The notes: generated by a model not told the origin, from the letters alone. DNA of 64,000 nucleotides from Pseudolabrys sp. (GCA_022843325.1 JALHNV010000004.1:28815-92814); one strand, 5' to 3'; positions 54,152-61,976 are shown, numbered from the stretch's first letter. Numbers and translations: made by a program.

Positions 54152-55108
54152 ATGTCGAAGAATGCACAAAAAATCGGCTGGATCGGCGTTGGCCGAATGG
54201 GCTTCCAGATGGCGGAGCGCCTCGCCAAGGCGGATCACGACATTACTATCTGGAACCGCACCAAGTCCAAGGCTGAGCCGCTGACCAAATTCGGCGCCAA
54301 GGTGGTCGACAAGCCCGTCGATCTGGCTGGCGTCGATATGCTGTTTGCCATCGTGTCCGAGGGCAAGGACCTCGAAGAGGTCTATTTCGGCAAAGACGGC
54401 ATCGTTACCAATGCCAAAGGCAAGTTGCCGAAGACCTTCGTCGATTGCTCGTCGATCTCGGTCGAGGATTCGGTGCGCATCCGTGCACGCCTGAAAGAGC
54501 ACAATATCGAATTCGTCTGTGCGCCGGTGTCGGGCAACGGCCAGGTCATCGCCGCCGGCAAGCTGTCTTCAGTGGTGTCGGGGCCGGAAGCCGCGGCCAA
54601 GGCCGCCATGCCGGTGATCGAGGTGTTCGCACCGCGCGGCGTGTCCTATGTCGGCGACGGCGAACTGGCGCGCATCTGCAAGATCGCGCACAACGTCATG
54701 CTCGGTGTCGTCATCGAGAACCTGATTGAGATCACACTGCTCGCCAACAAGATGGGCGTGCCGCGCAACGCCTTCCTGGCCTTCATGAACAACGGCGTCA
54801 TGGGCTCGATGTTCACCGCCTACAAGACGCCGGCGCTGGTCAATCTCGACTGGACCACGACGTTCACGCCGGAACTGCTGCGCAAGGACCTCGATCTCGG
54901 CCTCGATCTCGGCCGCGAGTACGACGTGCCGATGCCGGTGACGGCGGCGACGCGTGAGGTCATCCAGCAGCACATCGGCAAGGCGCTGTCGCAGCCGAAC
55001 GCCAAGGAGATTCTGGCGCAGGACTTCGCCAAGATGGCAGAGACCATGGCCGAGCTGGCCGGCATGAAGCTCGAGCCCGAGAACGTGAAGGTCGGTACCG
55101 GGCTGTAA
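54152..55108 (+). CDS. 3-hydroxyisobutyrate dehydrogenase-family NAD(P) oxidoreductase
   Basis: 318 residues from ATG 54152, with AGGAAAGGA upstream. N-terminal Rossmann motif KIGWIGVGRMGFQMAERLAK and the substrate signature region FVCAPVSGNGQVIAAGKLSS. The catalytic Lys is in ICKIAHNVMLGVVIENLIE, at the usual G-x-x-x-K-x-x-N-N place although the second Asn is changed. Family members reduce or oxidise beta-hydroxyacids such as glyoxylate/tartronate semialdehyde. Confidence 0.92.
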   Translation: MSKNAQKIGWIGVGRMGFQMAERLAKADHDITIWNRTKSKAEPLTKFGAKVVDKPVDLAGVDMLFAIVSEGKDLEEVYFGKDGIVTNAKGKLPKTFVDCSSISVEDSVRIRARLKEHNIEFVCAPVSGNGQVIAAGKLSSVVSGPEAAAKAAMPVIEVFAPRGVSYVGDGELARICKIAHNVMLGVVIENLIEITLLANKMGVPRNAFLAFMNNGVMGSMFTAYKTPALVNLDWTTTFTPELLRKDLDLGLDLGREYDVPMPVTAATREVIQQHIGKALSQPNAKEILAQDFAKMAETMAELAGMKLEPENVKVGTGL

Positions 55109-55116
55109 TAGAGGCC

Positions 55117-55149
55117 GCGCCCTCTCTGCGGCCGCCGCGGAGAGGGCGC
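55117..55149. terminator. GC-rich hairpin between converging genes
   Basis: A 10-bp perfect stem, GCGCCCTCTC / GAGAGGGCGC, with a 13-base GC-rich loop between converging ends. No T-run, so efficiency is uncertain. Confidence 0.45.
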
Positions 55150-55155
55150 CGATGG

Positions 55156-55530
55156 CTACGGCTTGGCGATGTGCCACACGCCGTTGACGCCGTCGCCGCT
55201 GACGTCGCCCGGCTTGGTATCCTTGATCCAGGTATACAGCGGCTTGCCCTTGTAGGCCCACTGCTTGCCGCCGTCGTCGCGGGTGATGACGGTGTAGCTG
55301 GCGGCGGGCTTTGCGCTGGCGGCAGCCATCAGCGGCGGCCAGTTGGTGGCGCAGGGCCCGTTGCAGGCGGACTTGTCGCCAGCGTCCTTGTCGAAGGTGT
55401 AGAGCGTCATGCCCTTGTCGTCGGTCAGGACTTTTCCCTTGGCGCTGTCGCCGGTTTTGGTCTGAGCGAACGCGAGCCCCGTGAGCATCGCAAGAGCCAC
55501 GACGGTGACGGGGGCAACGAACTTATTCAT
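55156..55530 (-). CDS. secreted COG4315-type repeat protein
   Basis: 124 residues with a signal peptide (MNKFVAPVTVVALAMLTGLAFAQ). The two-part repeat is seen as MTLYTFDKDAGDKSACNGPC then ATNWPPLMAA, and later KPLYTWIKDTKPGDVSGDG. Paired Cys in ACNGPC may form a disulfide. Function of the family is not established; it is exported and small. Confidence 0.88.
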   Translation of the reverse strand: MNKFVAPVTVVALAMLTGLAFAQTKTGDSAKGKVLTDDKGMTLYTFDKDAGDKSACNGPCATNWPPLMAAASAKPAASYTVITRDDGGKQWAYKGKPLYTWIKDTKPGDVSGDGVNGVWHIAKP

Positions 55531-55694
55531 GACAATCCTCCTGGTTGCGGACCAGCGTCGGTCACCCTGAATGAATCCCGCAAGGCGCCGTCTATTCCCT
55601 GCTCTGTCTCTAATATTGGCCGATCCGCGAGGATACCGCCGCGGGTTGCCGACCTGTGCCGGACGGTGTCAACTTGGGTAACCTGGAGGGGCGA

Positions 55695-56459
55695 ATGCCA
55701 TTCACTTTGTACAACGCGCCGCAATCGACCTGCAGCCAGCGGGTCCGCTTTGTCCTGCACGCCAAGTCTTTGCCGTTCGGGGAGGTGAAGCTCAATCTGC
55801 TGGAGGGCGATCAGCTCAAGCCCGATTATCTGAAGCTCAATCCGAACGGCGTGGTGCCGACGCTGGATCACGACGGCGCCATCGTTACCGATTCGACCGT
55901 GATCACCGAATATCTCGACGAGGTCTCGCCGGAGACCAGCTTTACGCCGGAGCACCCGCTCGCGCGCGCCCGCATGCGGGCACTCATGCATTTCTTTGAC
56001 GAGATGCCGGCGCCGGCGGTGCGCGTGCCGACCTTCAACCTCGCCTTTCTGCCGAGCTTTCAGAAGATGAGCCGCGAAGAGTTCATCGCCATGGCGGAGA
56101 GCAAGCCGCTACGCCGTGAATTCATGATGAAGATGGGGCAGACCGGATTTCCGCAGCACGAGATGGACGACGCGCTCGGCCGCCTGCGCCGCACCTACGA
56201 ACGCATGGATCGCGAGATCGAAACGAGCGGTGGACCGTGGCTGCAGGGCAAATCGATCACCCTCGCCGACATCGCTGTGATGCCGGCGCTGGTGCGCATG
56301 GATGATCTGGGCTTTGCCGACTGGCAGGATCTGCCGCGCGTCGCCGCTTGGTTCGAGGCGATTCGCGCCGAGCCGGCTTATGGGCCGACCTATTATCACG
56401 GCTCGCTGCTGAGCGAGCGCTTTCCCCACCTGCGGGAGAAAGCCTCGCGCACCGCCTGA
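55695..56459 (+). CDS. glutathione S-transferase family protein
   Basis: 254 residues from ATG 55695, with CTGGAGGGG upstream. N-terminal thioredoxin-like domain: LYNAPQSTCSQRVRFVLHAK carries the Ser/Cys active region, NPNGVVPTLDHDGAIVTDS the glutathione-binding part. The C-terminal helical domain ends SITLADIAVMPALVRMDDLG. It conjugates or reduces electrophiles with glutathione; the class is not determined. Confidence 0.92.
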   Translation: MPFTLYNAPQSTCSQRVRFVLHAKSLPFGEVKLNLLEGDQLKPDYLKLNPNGVVPTLDHDGAIVTDSTVITEYLDEVSPETSFTPEHPLARARMRALMHFFDEMPAPAVRVPTFNLAFLPSFQKMSREEFIAMAESKPLRREFMMKMGQTGFPQHEMDDALGRLRRTYERMDREIETSGGPWLQGKSITLADIAVMPALVRMDDLGFADWQDLPRVAAWFEAIRAEPAYGPTYYHGSLLSERFPHLREKASRTA

Positions 56460-56461
56460 CG

Positions 56462-56632
56462 CTACTTCGCCGACGGCGCGGAAATGGCGGGCAATTCGAC
56501 CTTCACGGTCGAACTCTTGCCGCCGAGATTGCCGGTCGCGAACAGCAGCCCGCCGCCAACGATAATTACAATCAGCGCACCGACCAGAACGCCGAGTACG
56601 CCGATACCGCCGCCGCCATTGCCTTCAGCCAT
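56462..56632 (-). CDS. small single-pass membrane protein (56 aa), Gly-rich
   Basis: 56 residues: MAEGNGGGGIGVLGVLVGAL is followed by IVIIVGGGLLFATGNLGGK and a C-terminal segment of polar and Pro residues. AGGGGACTACT precedes the ATG at good spacing. One hydrophobic segment of about 20 residues (about 10-32). Very short genes of this type occur in related bacteria as uncharacterised membrane peptides. Function unknown; it is below most length cut-offs. Confidence 0.6.
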   Translation of the reverse strand: MAEGNGGGGIGVLGVLVGALIVIIVGGGLLFATGNLGGKSSTVKVELPAISAPSAK

Positions 56633-56692
56633 AGTAGTCCCCTGTGAGTTAGCAGGGACTAAGTCGCGCCGTGGCGATTTGTTCCGAAATTT

Positions 56693-57130
56693 CTAGCGTG
56701 TGGGGGTGGGGGCGCGCGCCTTCTTGGCGTCTTCGAAGCCGTGCATGCCGCCGAACCATTGCACGGCGACCACTGCACCTTTCACAGGTTGCAACAGGCC
56801 GAGTGTGGAAACCAAAGCGATCGCCGGCCACGCCAGCATGCTCAGCAGCACCGGGGGGGCGTAATGGGTTTCGGCCGCCAGCACCAGCGGCACCAGAATA
56901 TGGCCGACAACGATAATCACCAGGTAGGCCGGGAAATCGTCGGCACGGTGGTGGTGCATTTCCTCATGGCAATGCGGGCAGGTGTCATTAACCTTGAGGT
57001 ACCTGCCGAACAGGGCACCCTCGCCACAGGCGGGGCATTTGCCGCGAAAGCCGCGCCAGAGCGCCTGCCCGGCGGTAGCGGGCAGGGGGGTCTCGGAGGC
57101 CGAAGCAGCGTGACGAAACTCGACGGGCAT
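56693..57130 (-). CDS. DUF983 family protein with zinc-ribbon-like Cys pairs
   Basis: 145 residues from ATG 57130. Cys32-Cys35 (KCPACGEG) and Cys51-Cys54 (TCPHCHEE) form a ribbon near the N-terminus; two or three hydrophobic segments follow (YLVIIVVGHILVPLVLAA, AIALVSTLGLLQP). DUF983 proteins are inner-membrane proteins of unknown role found near respiratory or heme genes in other bacteria. The next gene on this strand, a membrane protein, starts upstream at 57446. Confidence 0.88.
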   Translation of the reverse strand: MPVEFRHAASASETPLPATAGQALWRGFRGKCPACGEGALFGRYLKVNDTCPHCHEEMHHHRADDFPAYLVIIVVGHILVPLVLAAETHYAPPVLLSMLAWPAIALVSTLGLLQPVKGAVVAVQWFGGMHGFEDAKKARAPTPTR

Positions 57131-57215
57131 ATGAATTAATTCCGGCGTTGCGTTGCACCATAGATAGTACCGCGGAACCGTTTCAGCCAGTCCTGACGCG
57201 CACGGCTGCCCTGCG

Positions 57216-57446
57216 CTAAGTCGCCGCGAACTTGGTAACCAGCCACAGCACCGGCATGCCGAGCATGGCATCGACGCTGGCGGTGGCGCTGCGCAGCCAC
57301 TGCGGCGCCTGGTCGCTGTAACCGAACATCATCAGTGCAACGAATACCGGAATACCGACCACCATCCAGTAAGAAAAGCGGATCATCCGGGCGCGGCCTT
57401 CGGCGCGCTCTTTCGGGGAGACGTATCGGGGAACGTAAGGGGCCAT
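57216..57446 (-). CDS. small membrane protein, hypothetical
   Basis: 76 residues from ATG 57446; a TTG at 57458 would add four residues. The N-terminus is basic (SPKERAEGRARMIRF), followed by a strong membrane segment SYWMVVGIPVFVALMMFGY and a second weak one near the C-terminus. No family recognised. The stop is 85 bp before the DUF983 start. Confidence 0.6.
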   Translation of the reverse strand: MAPYVPRYVSPKERAEGRARMIRFSYWMVVGIPVFVALMMFGYSDQAPQWLRSATASVDAMLGMPVLWLVTKFAAT

Positions 57447-57456
57447 GTCGTGCGCC

Positions 57457-57488
57457 AAAAAAAGGGGCGCGCGCCTGCGCGCGCGCCC
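57457..57488 (-). terminator. intrinsic terminator after the M24-family gene
   Basis: 10-bp perfect stem, GGGCGCGCGC / GCGCGCGCCC, with loop CTGC. On the minus strand it is followed by seven T. It lies 10 bp beyond the M24 gene stop. Confidence 0.88.
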
Positions 57489-57498
57489 GGTTGTGCAG

Positions 57499-58791
57499 CT
57501 AGTAGCGGTTGGAGATCGGCAGTTCTTCCGCCGGGAAGAGCGAGATCACCTTGCAGCCTTTGTCGGTGACGACGACCTCTTCCTCGATGCGCGCGCCTGA
57601 GAAGCCGTCCTTCGACGGGCAGAAGGTTTCGATGGCGAACACCATGCCTTCCTTGATCTCGGTCGGATGATCCATCGAGATGACGCGCGAGATGATCGGA
57701 CGCTCGTGCAGCGCCAGACCCAGGCCATGGGCGAACTGCAGGCCGAAGGCTGACAGCTCATCGGGGAAGCCGAATTCGCCCGCCTTCGGAAAGGCTTCGG
57801 CGATGTGAGCGGTCGAAGCGCCCGGCTTGATGCGCATCATGGCGTTGTCGAGCCATTCGCGCGCCAGCTTGTAGGCGTCGTGCTGCTCCGTCGTGGCACG
57901 ACCGACGGCGAAGGTGCGGTAGTAGCAGGTGCGATAGCCGACGAAGGCCTGCAGGATGTCGAAATAGGCCATGTCGCCGGGGCGAATCATGCGGTCGGTG
58001 AAGTTGTGCGGATGCGGATTGCCGCGCTCGCCGGACACCGCGTTGACCGCTTCGACGTCGTCGGAGCCGTTGCGATAGAGGAAGTCGTTGACCATGGCGA
58101 CGACGTCGTTCTCGCGGATGCCCGGCTTGAGCTCCCGGTTGACGAGGTCATAGGCGCCGTCGACCATGCAGGCGGCGTGGTTCAGGAGCGCGATCTCGTC
58201 CTGCGACTTGATCTCGCGGGCTTCCAGCATGATCTGCTGGCCATCGGCGATCTTGAGGCCGGCCTTCTGCAGTTCGAACATCATCGGCGGTTCGATGATA
58301 TCGACCCCGATCGGCATGTCGGCGACGCCGTGTTCGCGCAGGATGGAGGCGAGTTCTTCGGCGTGCTTCTTCATCAGGCCGAAAGAAGGGGCGACAGTGC
58401 CGCGCAGGCCGACCAGGCCGGCCTTGCAGTTTTCCGGCGCGAGCCACGGCGCGTAGAGCTTGTGATGAACGGCGGCCGAGCCGAAGTCCCACAAAATCGG
58501 TTCGCCGGTGCGGGTCAGCAGCGCCCAGCGCGCCAGTTTGTCGCGCTCCCACTCGCCGATCTTGGTCGAGGTCAGGTAACGGATGTTGTTGACGTCGAAC
58601 ACCAGCAGCGCGCCGAGCTCGGAATTCTCCAGCGCCTGCTTGGCCCGGCCAAGCCGGTAGCGGTGCAGGCGGCGGAAATCGACGCGCTCCTCGAAATCGA
58701 CCCCCATGATGCCGAGCGAAGGCAGCGCGCGGCCCCAGTTGTGGCGGGGATTGATGTCTTCGGCGCTGATTTTGCGGACGGTTTGATCCAT
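57499..58791 (-). CDS. M24-family (aminopeptidase P / creatinase fold) protein with altered metal site
   Basis: 430 residues. Pita-bread fold: the metal region shows Asp278 in AYFDILQAFVGYRTCYYRTF, His355 in FAHGLGLALHERP, Glu388 in VFAIETFCP and Glu403/404 in ARIEEEVVVTD. In standard M24 peptidases a second Asp follows Gly-Tyr (S-D-x-x-R-T); here that place is Cys289 (T-C-Y-Y-R-T). So it may bind a different metal, only one metal, or act like metal-free creatinase. DMSP lyase DddP is another M24 member with changed function. No signal peptide is visible. Confidence 0.85.
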   Translation of the reverse strand: MDQTVRKISAEDINPRHNWGRALPSLGIMGVDFEERVDFRRLHRYRLGRAKQALENSELGALLVFDVNNIRYLTSTKIGEWERDKLARWALLTRTGEPILWDFGSAAVHHKLYAPWLAPENCKAGLVGLRGTVAPSFGLMKKHAEELASILREHGVADMPIGVDIIEPPMMFELQKAGLKIADGQQIMLEAREIKSQDEIALLNHAACMVDGAYDLVNRELKPGIRENDVVAMVNDFLYRNGSDDVEAVNAVSGERGNPHPHNFTDRMIRPGDMAYFDILQAFVGYRTCYYRTFAVGRATTEQHDAYKLAREWLDNAMMRIKPGASTAHIAEAFPKAGEFGFPDELSAFGLQFAHGLGLALHERPIISRVISMDHPTEIKEGMVFAIETFCPSKDGFSGARIEEEVVVTDKGCKVISLFPAEELPISNRY

Positions 58792-59004
58792 GGCGTTTCC
58801 TCACTCGGTCATTGTCATTGCAGGCCGGCTTTATAGCCGGTGCGTTGGCCGCTTTATAGACCTTGCCCGGCCATTTGCGAATCCGGATCGCGCGGCGGCG
58901 AACTAGGAGTTTAGTCAAAAACCGCCGGCGCGAGGCTTCACCTTGTCTTCAACGTTTGTCGGCTATGCCGGCGGGCGAGTGGTTCAACCCAAGGTGCCCG
59001 CCCG

Positions 59005-60237
59005 ATGACGTTTCAGCGTATTTCAGCACTCGCCGCCGCCCTGTGCCTTGGCATTATAGTGCCGGCCGCGGCCGGTCCGAACACGGCGGGGCCTGAAGGC
59101 GTCGCCTTTTATACGCCGCCGTCGCCGCTGCCGAAGGGCGAGCGCGGTTCGGTGGTCTGGACGCGGGCCTTTGAGGGCACGATGGCGCTGCCGAGCGCCG
59201 CCCGCAACGTGCTGACGCTCTATCGCTCCACCGACGCGCAAGGCAAAATCGTACCGGTGACGGGCACCGTGTCGATCCCGCCGGGCGAAGCGCCGCGCGG
59301 CGGCTGGCCGGTCATCACCTGGACCCACGGCACCACCGGTCTGGCGCCGGCCTGTGCGCCGTCGCGCGATACCGACACGGGTCCCGAACACGAATACATC
59401 GCCGTCATCCGCACGCTGCTCGATGGCTTCGTTAAAAAGGGCTACGCGGTCGTCGCCACCGACTATCAGGGCCTCGGCGTCGCCGGCTTCCATCCGTTCC
59501 TGCAAGGCATTCCGACCGGCCGCAACGCGCTCGACATGCTGCGTGCGGCGCGCGCCATCGAGCCGAAGATCGGCAAGCGCTACGCCGTGATGGGCCATTC
59601 GCAGGGCGGGCAGGTCGATCTGTTCGCGGCGGCGCAGGGCGCCAAGTATCTTCCGGACTTCACCCTGGTCGGCAATGTCGCTTTCGCGCCGGGCTCGCAG
59701 ATCGCAAGCCGGCTCGACGCGGTGATGAAATCCGGCAAGGTCGAACTGGCGCTGCCGTATACGCTCTACGTGCTGCAATCCTATGCCGCCAATCACCGCG
59801 GCATCGACCTCACCCGCATCCTGACCGCCGAGGCGCGGTCGCACCTGCCGGACCTGATGAATGGCTGCATGACGGCCGCCCTGACCAAGGGCTATTGGTC
59901 GACGGCCATCGCCAAGGATCAGTTCGTCGCCAAGCCGGACCTCGCCGCCTTCCGCAAGGTGGCGGCCGCCAACGAGCCGGGCAGCCTGCGCATCGCGGCG
60001 CCGACTTTGGTCGTGCAGGGCACCGGCGATAACACCGTGCTGCCGAAGGACACCGACACCACCGTCAAGAATCTCTGTGCCAAGGGCAATGTCGTCGCCT
60101 ATGCGCCGATGCCGGGCGCCGACCATGACGGCTCCATGACGGCTGGCACCGCGCTGGCGCAGCAGTGGATCGATGCGCGCTTTGCCGGCGAGAAAGCCAA
60201 GAGCGACTGCGGCGCGCTGCCGCAGGCCGGGAAGTAG
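59005..60237 (+). CDS. secreted alpha/beta-hydrolase, secretory-lipase-like
   Basis: 410 residues. Signal peptide about 1-23 (ISALAAALCLGIIVPAAAG). Nucleophile elbow AVMGHSQGGQVDLFAAAQG, acid region VVQGTGDNTVLPKD and final His in MPGADHDGSMTAG. The oxyanion region is TWTHGTTGLAPACAPSRDTD. These are features of the fungal-type LIP/secretory lipase family. Substrate is probably an ester exported to the periplasm or medium; details not predictable. Confidence 0.9.
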   Translation: MTFQRISALAAALCLGIIVPAAAGPNTAGPEGVAFYTPPSPLPKGERGSVVWTRAFEGTMALPSAARNVLTLYRSTDAQGKIVPVTGTVSIPPGEAPRGGWPVITWTHGTTGLAPACAPSRDTDTGPEHEYIAVIRTLLDGFVKKGYAVVATDYQGLGVAGFHPFLQGIPTGRNALDMLRAARAIEPKIGKRYAVMGHSQGGQVDLFAAAQGAKYLPDFTLVGNVAFAPGSQIASRLDAVMKSGKVELALPYTLYVLQSYAANHRGIDLTRILTAEARSHLPDLMNGCMTAALTKGYWSTAIAKDQFVAKPDLAAFRKVAAANEPGSLRIAAPTLVVQGTGDNTVLPKDTDTTVKNLCAKGNVVAYAPMPGADHDGSMTAGTALAQQWIDARFAGEKAKSDCGALPQAGK

Positions 60238-60248
60238 GCCGAGTTTTT

Positions 60249-60800
60249 TTATCCAGCGAGACGCCGCGCCGGATTGCCGGCGACGGTCGTGCCCGTCGCG
60301 ACGTCGCGCGTCACCACGGCGCCGGCGCCGATAATGGCGTCGTTGCCGACGGTGACGCCCGGCAGAATCAGCGCGCCGCCGCCGATCCAGACATTGTCGC
60401 CGATGACGACCGGCCGGCCGAACTCGAGGCCGGTGGCGCGCGTCGCCGGATCGCGCGGATGGTCGGCGGTGAGGATCTGCACGCCGGGTCCGATCTGCGT
60501 CTTGTCGCCGATCGTGACGGCGACCACGTCGAGGATGACGCAGTTGAAGTTCATGAACGAACCGCGGCCGATGCGGATGTTGAAACCGTAGTCGCAATGG
60601 AAGGGCGGCCGGATCTCGGCGCCGTCGCCGACGGACGCGAAACGCTCGGCGAGCAGCGCGCGGCGTTCGCCGGCGGTCGCGCCCAGCGCCGCGTTGTAGC
60701 GCACCAGCCACGCCATCGCGGCGCGGTGGTCGGCCTGAATCTCCGGCGCGTTGGCATTGTACAGCTCGCCGTCGAGCATCTTCTGTTTTTCGGTTTTCAT
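60249..60800 (-). CDS. maltose/galactoside O-acetyltransferase family (hexapeptide repeat)
   Basis: 183 residues, with an AGGAGCTCC site. Left-handed beta-helix of hexapeptide repeats (IGDKTQIGPGVQI, VIGDNVWIGGGALILPGVTV, AIIGAGAVVTRDV). Active-site His in ILTADHPRDPATR. Transfers acetyl from acetyl-CoA to a sugar hydroxyl; the N-terminus KMLDGELYNAN is typical of Maa/NodL. Confidence 0.93.
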   Translation of the reverse strand: MKTEKQKMLDGELYNANAPEIQADHRAAMAWLVRYNAALGATAGERRALLAERFASVGDGAEIRPPFHCDYGFNIRIGRGSFMNFNCVILDVVAVTIGDKTQIGPGVQILTADHPRDPATRATGLEFGRPVVIGDNVWIGGGALILPGVTVGNDAIIGAGAVVTRDVATGTTVAGNPARRLAG

Positions 60801-60836
60801 GGAGCTCCTGGTGTGCGGCGCTGGCGAGCGTCGGCA

Positions 60837-61172
60837 TTATCGGGCGAGGCCGAGAACGACCAGCAAGGCGCGGTCGAGGCGGTCGAGCGTTTCCTGGTCG
60901 AGGGAGCCCAGTTTTCGGCGGACGCGGTCATAGCGTAGTGCGCTGACCTTGTCGGTCATGATCTGCGAGCGGGCGACTAAACCGTTTGCTTCGTCCGGCT
61001 CGACGATTGGACGGAGGATGGCCGGCTCCCGTATGTCCGAAGACATCGGACAGATCAGCACGCTGGTCGCGGATTGAGCGAGTTGGTCAGACTGGACGAC
61101 GACGCCGGGGCGGGGCTTGCCGATGTCGCCCTGCATGACCATCAAAACCACGTCGCCGCGTTTTACTTCCAT
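60837..61172 (-). CDS. mazF: MazF/PemK-family toxin (mRNA endonuclease)
   Basis: 111 residues. PemK/MazF-type fold: VKRGDVVLMVMQGDIGKPRP, VVVQSDQL, ATSVLICPMSSD and SQIMTDKVSALRYDRV. The RGD-like turn and the Pro-Arg-Pro segment sit at the RNA-binding face. It cleaves mRNA and is neutralised by the protein encoded just upstream; the genes overlap by 10 bp. Confidence 0.92.
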   Translation of the reverse strand: MEVKRGDVVLMVMQGDIGKPRPGVVVQSDQLAQSATSVLICPMSSDIREPAILRPIVEPDEANGLVARSQIMTDKVSALRYDRVRRKLGSLDQETLDRLDRALLVVLGLAR

Positions 61173-61396
61173 TCGCTGAAATCGGAGGCTTGCTCGATCC
61201 AGTCGTCAAGCGCTGCATTGTCCGGGTGCTTGGCGAGGTTTGCGATCTCCTGCTTGATCGCAGCTTGGATCGTCGGATCGCGCAAATCGGGCACCCAATA
61301 CTGGACCGGCCGCAGACCCTGTGCGCGCAAGCGGTCGCGCCGCGCCTGCATGCGCTGCTTCGGGGTCTGAGGCTTGGGCTTGCGCGAGACGGGCAT
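61163..61396 (-). CDS. mazE: MazE-type antitoxin (DUF3018 family)
   Basis: 77 residues with GCGGAG upstream. The basic N-terminus RKPKPQTPKQRMQARRDRLR is the likely DNA contact; the C-terminal acidic half (HPDNAALDDWIEQASDFSEW) is the likely toxin-binding part. It precedes the toxin with overlapping frames, the classical toxin-antitoxin order. A 14-bp palindrome just upstream is a plausible autoregulatory site. Confidence 0.9.
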   Translation of the reverse strand: MPVSRKPKPQTPKQRMQARRDRLRAQGLRPVQYWVPDLRDPTIQAAIKQEIANLAKHPDNAALDDWIEQASDFSEWK

Positions 61397-61417
61397 CGTG
61401 TTTCTCCGCTGAAGAAA

Positions 61418-61431
61418 CGTAACATGTTACG
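61418..61431. promoter_or_regulatory. 14-bp palindrome upstream of mazE (putative operator)
   Basis: CGTAACATGTTACG is a perfect palindrome centred about 28 bp upstream of the mazE start. AT content is higher than its surroundings. MazE-type proteins autoregulate by binding such sites. Confidence 0.55.
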
Positions 61432-61521
61432 CAGCGACCAACAAGCCGTGCGCCATCGCCCGTGTTCTTCAAGGCGCCGGGACGCCTGCGTTCCCTTTTT
61501 CCGTTTCCCCAAAAAGGGGAA

Positions 61522-61698
61522 TGGAGCGCCGGGAGGCGCCGGGGGCTTGCGAGGCCCCTTTGAGGGCGGCCCTTGCGATCGGGCCGCCACGCGCGCCGAA
61601 CCGGAAACAGGTTTGCGAGACCTGTCCCGGGGCGCGCGCGCCGCATGCGGCAGGTTTGCGAGGCCTGCCGCCGTGGCGCTGCGCCTCCCGGCGCTCCA
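61522..61698. repeat. hairpin array closed by an 18-bp inverted repeat, loops TTGCGA(G/T)
   Basis: An 18-bp perfect inverted repeat (61522-61539 with 61681-61698) encloses four hairpins whose loops all start TTGCGA. (1) GGGGC / GCCCC at 61542-61558. (2) GGCGGCCC / GGGCCGCC at 61565-61588. (3) ACAGGT / ACCTGT at 61607-61625, extended by CGCGCGCC / GGCGCGCG at 61590-61638. (4) GCGGCAGG / CCTGCCGC at 61647-61671. Each arm of the long repeat contains a small hairpin (GCGCC-GGGA-GGCGC). A further hairpin, TTCCCC-AAAAA-GGGGAA, lies at 61505-61521. Open frames across the region are low-complexity. It is probably a structured RNA or DNA element. Confidence 0.65.
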
Positions 61699-61816
61699 CC
61701 TGGTCAGGCCTGCGCTCGCGCGCCGGCCTGGCCGCGATGCGCATTGTCGGCGCACCGCACCTCGATCCTCCGCCGGCGTCACTCGAGATGACGGCGGCGG
61801 CGACCAAGACGAGTAT

Positions 61817-61846
61817 AGGATAATATACCAGTAGGAATTATGTCAA
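61817..61846 (-). promoter_or_regulatory. sigma-70-like promoter reading toward the hairpin array and mazEF
   Basis: On the minus strand TTGACA (61846-61841) is followed after 18 bases by TATCCT (61822-61817); a TATTAT at 15 bases is an alternative. The stretch is AT-rich in a GC-rich region. A start near 61810 would give an untranslated leader of about 410 bases before mazE. Confidence 0.6.
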
Positions 61847-61902
61847 GCGTCGGGCGTCTTCTCGGCTGACGCTTGTTGGATGCCGGGACGGCTCGTCATT
61901 CT

Positions 61903-61976
61903 CCGTTCGTGCCCGCGGAGGTGGGCATCCAGTCTTTGGCCAAAGGCTGGATGCCCACCTCCGCGGGGACGAGCGG
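61903..61976. repeat. dispersed palindromic repeat, family A, nearly perfect long hairpin
   Basis: Left arm CCGTTCGTGCCCGCGGAGGT, right arm ending CCGCGGGGACGAGCGG, loop around TTTGGCCAAAG. Arms of about 34 bases pair almost fully. It is the most symmetrical copy in the window. Confidence 0.88.

Noticed and set aside
61436..61834. overlapping open frames on both strands in the hairpin array
   Set aside because: Products are Arg/Ala/Pro low-complexity, several frames are open at once, and the DNA is dominated by inverted repeats.
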